From contig JAFUFU010000027.1 in NCBI GenBank assembly GCA_017469785.1, positions 1 through 64,000 of the forward strand: 64,000 nt of DNA, written 5' to 3'. Under the pieces are notes generated by a model that ran no database searches, was not told the origin of the DNA, and saw nothing but the letters and a program-made list of their open reading frames with translations. The position numbers were made by a program, and so were the translations under genes. Source of the DNA: Treponema sp. (GTDB taxonomy: Bacteria; Spirochaetota; Spirochaetia; Treponematales; Treponemataceae). Below, piece after piece: positions 60,169 to 64,000 of the stretch; position 1 is the first letter of the stretch, and each line of letters starts with the position of its first letter.

Positions 60169-61251
60169 ATGCCTAAAAATGAATTTCGGATTTTGAATCC
60201 CAGACTTGATGTGAATTTCAAAGCCATTTTCACGCAGAATTCAAAGGATTCGAGATTTGCACTTAAGTCGTTCCTAATGGCGGCCATTGGCAGAAAAATC
60301 AAAAAAGTCACGGTAATCGAAAATGAAAACCCAAAGCAGTTTGACTTGCAGAGGGGAATCAGCTATGACATTAACTGTATCTTTGAAGATGACAGCTGTG
60401 CCCAGATTGAAATGCAAGGATTTGAAAAAGCCTATGACTACGGAAAGAGGGCTGAATATTATGCCGCTCGCCTGTTAAGTTCGGCTATTGAAGTCGGCGA
60501 TGATTGGAATTCCCTTCCAGTTGTCTACCAGATTTCCGTCTTAAATTTTATTTACGATGACTCTAACGATAATCCCATTCACCAATATACAATGATTGAC
60601 AGAAAAGACGGTGCAAATTTGGCTGGTATACTGAATGTGATTTTCATGGAGCTCCCCAAAATCCCGGAAATAAGCAATCTGGAAGATGTCAAAAACTTGC
60701 CAAGCCCAGTCAAATGGTGTAAATTTTTACAGATTGCGGATAATCAGGAAAAGCAAGATTTAATCGATGCTCTTGCACGAAGTGAGGAGGGGATTATGAA
60801 AGCAGAATCAACCTTGAAGGGAATCAGCATGGACCGTTGGCGCTGGATTATACAGGGACAGATTGAGGGCATAGAGCGCGACCGAATCAGCGAAATTAAC
60901 GCCCGCAAGCGGGAAGATGAGAAGCGTAGAATCGAGGACGAGAAACGTGCGCGGGAGGATGAGAAGCGTAGAATCGAGGATGAGAAACGTGCGCGGGAAG
61001 ACGAGCAACGTAGAATCGAGGATGAGAAACGTCGAGTTGAGGATGAAAAGCGCATGGTAGAAGATGCCAGACGCGCTCAAAAGGAAAAAGAACTTTCGTT
61101 GCGAGAAGCAGCTCTTGCAGATAAGGAAAAAAAACTCGCTGACTCTGTCTTAAATCTCCTCAAACTGAACTTAACCCCCGAGCAAATTTCCTTGGCACTT
61201 TCAATTCCGATTGAAGAAGTCTGCAAAACGAAATTATCGGCAGAAATATAA
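60169..61251 (+). CDS. PD-(D/E)XK nuclease family transposase-like (Rpn-like) protein, 360 aa
   Basis: The N-terminal ~230 residues match the PD-(D/E)XK transposase-like group: RLDVNFKAIF, YDINCIFEDDSCAQIEMQ (the D..ExQ core) and YYAARLLSSAI. Relatives include the Rpn proteins tied to recombination and phage defence. Residues ~248-303 are a run of 7-residue units of the type R(E/I)EDEKR, predicted as one long charged helix, encoded by 42-bp DNA repeats. A short C-terminal helix pair (LTPEQISLALSIPIEEV) ends it, as in many transposase-type relatives. AAAGGAG precedes ATG 60169. Confidence 0.85.
   Translation: MPKNEFRILNPRLDVNFKAIFTQNSKDSRFALKSFLMAAIGRKIKKVTVIENENPKQFDLQRGISYDINCIFEDDSCAQIEMQGFEKAYDYGKRAEYYAARLLSSAIEVGDDWNSLPVVYQISVLNFIYDDSNDNPIHQYTMIDRKDGANLAGILNVIFMELPKIPEISNLEDVKNLPSPVKWCKFLQIADNQEKQDLIDALARSEEGIMKAESTLKGISMDRWRWIIQGQIEGIERDRISEINARKREDEKRRIEDEKRAREDEKRRIEDEKRAREDEQRRIEDEKRRVEDEKRMVEDARRAQKEKELSLREAALADKEKKLADSVLNLLKLNLTPEQISLALSIPIEEVCKTKLSAEI
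60909..61076 (+). repeat. In-frame 42-bp tandem repeat, four copies
   Basis: Copies begin at 60909, 60951, 60993 and 61035. The first three are over 90% alike by eye; the fourth is diverged. Each is two 21-bp units coding seven residues, so copy number can change without breaking the frame. Confidence 0.8.
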
Positions 61252-61373
61252 AATAAATTTAATATTTTCTCAAAATAATCTAGAAATTATTTTTTGATTG
61301 CGTTATCCTTTTTTTAGATGTTCGGCGTATGCTGGACTGAAAAATTATGCAATTTAAACGAGGGGTTTTTATT

Positions 61374-62279
61374 ATGAAACTTTCTAAGAAAATTCTCGCA
61401 GCGTTCAGCGTTGCGGCAATGTTGGTTGTAGCAGGCTCTTTCACAGCTTGTAAAGATGAGGACGATGATGATCCGTATGAAATGATTACGAAAGTCAACA
61501 GCAGCTACTACACAATCAATCACACAAATACTGACGCTGACACTGTTCAGCGTGGTTACAAAAGCACAAGCTTCAAACACGCAGGAGCGCTTGTAGACAT
61601 CACTTTCAACAGTGCAAAATCTACAGGTACTTATGGTGACGGTGTCATGGGCGTGATTTTTGGTCTTGAATCTAACGATGACGGCTCAAAGAATTTCTAC
61701 GTATTTGGCGCTCGCAACAAGGGCGACTATTACGTCTCAAAATACAAGAATGTCACTGATTTGCAGGCAGCTAACTTCGGTGCGGGAGATGGCCATCAAT
61801 TCTCAGATGAAAACGACTTTACTGCTGATGACAACACAGCGGAATATGAGATTAAAACTTTTACAGATGCCCCATCTGGAAAACTGAAGACATCAGCTGA
61901 CAGCGTAAGCTTCACAGTCTTCTACAAAGATACCGTCGATGAAACCGAAACAGATGATGGTTACAAGCATACTTATAAAGTCTATCTTCTCGATGCAAAT
62001 ACTGCTTCTGCATATACTGTAAAAGATGGTACAGGCGATGTCTTGGACGGTGACAAAAATGTGGTTGACTTGGACTCAGCTGCAGAGGAAATTGCATCAA
62101 TCGACTATTATACAGACAGCAAATCATTCACTCAGCGACAGTTTGCTATCTACGCAAACGTTTATCCGAACTCAGATAACTGCACCGAGACTTACAATAA
62201 AGCACGGGGCACAGGAACTGTAAAAGGCTACTGGAAAGTTCAGGGTGACTTCAAACATGCTGACGTCGTAGAAGACTAA
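61374..62279 (+). CDS. Predicted surface lipoprotein, 301 aa
   Basis: A signal peptide (residues ~3-21) ends in a spirochete-like lipobox, AGSFTAC, followed by an acidic linker DEDDDD. The mature part is rich in S, T, D and Y with alternating strands, likely a beta-sandwich; I see no catalytic motif. GAGGGG precedes ATG 61374, so the longer frame (61347) is not used. A strong terminator follows at 62306. The role is unknown, perhaps envelope structure or carbohydrate binding. Confidence 0.75.
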   Translation: MKLSKKILAAFSVAAMLVVAGSFTACKDEDDDDPYEMITKVNSSYYTINHTNTDADTVQRGYKSTSFKHAGALVDITFNSAKSTGTYGDGVMGVIFGLESNDDGSKNFYVFGARNKGDYYVSKYKNVTDLQAANFGAGDGHQFSDENDFTADDNTAEYEIKTFTDAPSGKLKTSADSVSFTVFYKDTVDETETDDGYKHTYKVYLLDANTASAYTVKDGTGDVLDGDKNVVDLDSAAEEIASIDYYTDSKSFTQRQFAIYANVYPNSDNCTETYNKARGTGTVKGYWKVQGDFKHADVVED

Positions 62280-62305
62280 TACAAGTTTTCCCGATGTAAA
62301 CACAG

Positions 62306-62338
62306 ACCGGTGTGTAACGCACCGGTTTTCTTTTTTTT
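62306..62338 (+). terminator. Terminator after the lipoprotein gene
   Basis: ACCGGTG (62306-62312) pairs perfectly with CACCGGT (62320-62326), followed by a long T tract. Confidence 0.9.
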
Positions 62339-62343
62339 CTTCA

Positions 62344-63330
62344 ATGAAATCTCGTTTTTTGTACGTCTGTTTTATAGTATTCTCTTTTTTCCAATACATA
62401 TACGGGGCAGATATAACATTTTCCCTGGAGCCTGTTGCAAGCCTGAAAGCATCAAACACAAAGGAAGCCTTGTTTTTCGACGGATACTTCGGTACGGATT
62501 CGAGCGAAAAATGCAGCCAGCTGGAGTGGAGGGAAAAATTTGTTTTGTACTACGGCCTGCAAGTTCACTCTGAAATTTCCACAGAAAAAAACAGCTTTTT
62601 GCTTTCTGCAGGATTCGATATCGCTTTTCCATACAATAAGGGAAAAATGACTGATTCTGACTGGAACAAATGGGGCGAAAAATCCACATATTCAGAATTT
62701 GAAAATAAAGCAGACCGATGTTATGATCTCTCGGCTTCTTTCTTGTATGAGCGAAAACTTACCGATACCTTGCGCCTTTCACCTTCATTTTACGCGCGTT
62801 ACTCACATCGTTCTTTTGTGGCGGAAAACGGACACGGCTGGTATTACATGGACACTGAAAGCCCTCACTACTATCCGGACGGCAAATATCATCTGGCCGG
62901 TATTGAATACGAATCTGAAAAAATTTCTTTTTTCTTCAATGTTTCAATCCAGAAGGCATGCACTGAAAGAATAAGTTTTTTCATCGGTTGCGGCATTTCT
63001 CCCTTCACTTATGCGGTCGCAACAGACCGTCATTTGGGCTCAAAAGATTATTACGTGACGAAAGACTACATTTACGCGTGGTTTTCAGACTACAGATTTT
63101 TTACCGGCATAAATTTTCAATTCTCGCCAATGTGTTTGCTGAACACTACCATCACAACGAACTACATGCGCTTTACAAAGGGGGAAGAATACTATGACTG
63201 GGACGACGGCTCAAAGGATACGCTTTCCAGCCAGGATGCCGGATATGAGTATTATGATATTGCTTTCAGAATCGGAGTGAAAATAATTCTTTTTGGAAGG
63301 AAGCGAGGCGGAAATGACGCCCGCCTTTGA
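62344..63330 (+). CDS. Omptin-like outer-membrane protease, 328 aa
   Basis: Omptins are ten-stranded beta-barrels that cut proteins at the cell surface. A signal peptide (to ~GA at 21-22) leads to DITFSLEPVASL; LEWREKFVLYYGLQ, GKMTDSDWNKWGE and AFRIGVKIILF fit the barrel. GKMTDSDW gives the D-x-D pair of OmpT, and TDRHLGSKDYY gives a D-x-H that could be the catalytic pair. There is no Shine-Dalgarno, and the ATG lies in the T tract of the preceding terminator, so its promoter is unclear. Confidence 0.75.
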   Translation: MKSRFLYVCFIVFSFFQYIYGADITFSLEPVASLKASNTKEALFFDGYFGTDSSEKCSQLEWREKFVLYYGLQVHSEISTEKNSFLLSAGFDIAFPYNKGKMTDSDWNKWGEKSTYSEFENKADRCYDLSASFLYERKLTDTLRLSPSFYARYSHRSFVAENGHGWYYMDTESPHYYPDGKYHLAGIEYESEKISFFFNVSIQKACTERISFFIGCGISPFTYAVATDRHLGSKDYYVTKDYIYAWFSDYRFFTGINFQFSPMCLLNTTITTNYMRFTKGEEYYDWDDGSKDTLSSQDAGYEYYDIAFRIGVKIILFGRKRGGNDARL

Positions 63331-63351
63331 TATGAAAAATCAATTATGCAC

Positions 63352-63383
63352 AAAAAATCCCGACCTAAGCCGGGATAAAAAAA
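63352..63383. terminator. Two-way terminator
   Basis: AAAAAA-TCCCG (63358-63362) pairs with CGGGA (63371-63375) followed by TAAAAAAA. It serves the converging omptin-like gene and the 63398 gene. Confidence 0.75.
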
Positions 63384-63397
63384 TGCAAACAAAGCGA

Positions 63398-63667
63398 TTA
63401 TTTTGCGTCTGACAAGCTTGCGTCGATTGCATTTGCAGCGTTTTCAACGCCTTCCTTTACAGCGCTTTTAGCAGCATCAACAGTTTCTTCGACGGCAGAC
63501 TGTGCAGCATCTTTCACTGTTTCAGCAGATTCTTTTGCAGTGTCTTTTACAGACTCAGCTGAAGTTGTAGCAGTTTCCTCAACATCTTTTTTGCCAGATG
63601 CAAAGACGAAACCTGCAGAAAGCAATGCCAAAGCTGAAACCAATGCCAATTTTTTTACCATTTTCAT
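63398..63667 (-). CDS. Small exported Ala/Lys-rich helical protein, 89 aa
   Basis: A signal peptide (about 1-22, ending VFASG) precedes a single long amphipathic helix built of 11-residue-like repeats, for example SVKDTAKESAETVKDAAQSA and AKSAVKEGVENAANA, similar in style to LEA-type or apolipoprotein-like proteins. AAGGAG lies before ATG 63667; the longer frame has no ribosome site. It likely lies in the periplasm or on the membrane surface. No family is recognised. Confidence 0.75.
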   Translation of the reverse strand: MKMVKKLALVSALALLSAGFVFASGKKDVEETATTSAESVKDTAKESAETVKDAAQSAVEETVDAAKSAVKEGVENAANAIDASLSDAK

Positions 63668-63854
63668 AGAAAACTCCTTAATTAATGGTTTGGATTTGAA
63701 TGTCAAAATCAATGGAAATAAAACAGACAAATCCCAATGGAATACTGAATATTATAATGACACGGTAAAGTCTTTTCAAGGTTCTTTACAGAAAACATTT
63801 GCTTCACATTGTAAAAAAACACAAAGAATTATAAAATGCCGGTAATATGCTCTT

Positions 63855-64000
63855 ATGAAAGCCAAAAAGCTGTTTTTTCTGATTATTCCGTGTTTTCTTA
63901 TTTCAGCAGCCGCGTCTGCTTCTGATTTTACGTTTGAATTTATGCCCTACGCAGGTATTACCTACGGACAGTTCAACGAATATATCTACTCCGGCGCAGA
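63855..64000 (+). CDS. Second omptin-like protein, 5' end only
   Basis: The window ends inside this gene. The first ~48 residues show a signal peptide (MKAKKLFFLIIPCFLISA..ASA) and the start of a barrel, FTFEFMPYAGITYGQFNEYI, which is the place and style of the first strand of omptins and of the protein at 62344. No Shine-Dalgarno; a TAATAT box lies 7-12 bases before the ATG. Catalytic residues lie outside the window. Confidence 0.55.
   Translation, partial: MKAKKLFFLIIPCFLISAAASASDFTFEFMPYAGITYGQFNEYIYSGA

Overview
The window looks like chromosomal DNA of a host-associated Treponema-type spirochete. This is inferred, not proven, from several things seen together: extra paralogues of flagellar switch proteins, two omptin-like outer-membrane proteins, lysine-pathway genes (asd, dapA, lysA), a TAXI-type TRAP transporter, and intergenic DNA rich in palindromic repeats. 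I see no rRNA, tRNA or CRISPR array.

Region 1 (about 1-20,850) is an accessory island. It carries a two-domain AAA ATPase (188-2587, minus), two FliM-like proteins (4965-6107 and 8665-9873), a FliG-like protein without its N-terminal domain (17182-17946), two small sigma-70-type factors (12083 and 14387), two PcfJ-like proteins (3363 and 18097), an AAA/PD-(D/E)XK protein (10290-11885, minus), an ADP-ribosylglycohydrolase (19868), a SEL1-like protein and several unknown genes. Many are present as diverged pairs, and gene fragments lie between them. Five units are preceded by the same bipartite promoter, TTAACGATT then CTATGTTAT, with exactly 17 bases between the hexamers; two more have weaker versions and one copy is cut in half. 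This common promoter plus the paired sigma factors suggests a co-regulated set built around non-canonical flagellar C-ring proteins. The residues that normally join FliM to FliG (GGxG and EHPQ) are altered on both sides.

Region 2 (20,900-31,250) holds addB and addA (recombinational repair) and a TAXI-TRAP uptake system of binding protein, DUF1850 protein and fused permease. Region 3 (31,290-40,430) has a polyprenyl synthase, TPR and RseC-like genes, an HExxH lipoprotein, a metallo-beta-lactamase-fold protein, a pentapeptide-type protein, murI, manC and malQ. Region 4 (40,590-45,600) has a two-gene chromate-type transporter, deoD, asd, dapA and the truncated end of a copper P-type ATPase running into a short HMA protein.

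Region 5 (45,860-49,605) is a compact envelope redox cluster: an exported UGSC-like protein, a TlpA-like thioredoxin, a 50-residue CXXC membrane protein and a NapH-like polyferredoxin. Region 6 (49,615-60,090) has manA, a sugar nucleotidyltransferase, a Cache-GGDEF-EAL protein, lysA, a four-S1-domain protein, a histidine phosphatase, nudC, purE and purF. Region 7 (60,170-64,000) has a PD-(D/E)XK transposase-family protein with in-frame 42-bp repeats, a lipoprotein, two omptin-like genes (the second cut by the window end) and a small exported helical protein.

Two repeat families are visible. One is a mosaic intergenic element bounded by 11-bp inverted ends AAATTCCTCAC / GTGAGGAATTT, with five copies between 40,428 and 56,595. 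The other carries the palindrome AGATGCTGAA..TTCAGCATGA, at 18,035 and 45,376. Several genes (3363, 36854, 41811, 53755) have a -10 box so close to the ATG, with no Shine-Dalgarno, that their mRNAs may be leaderless.
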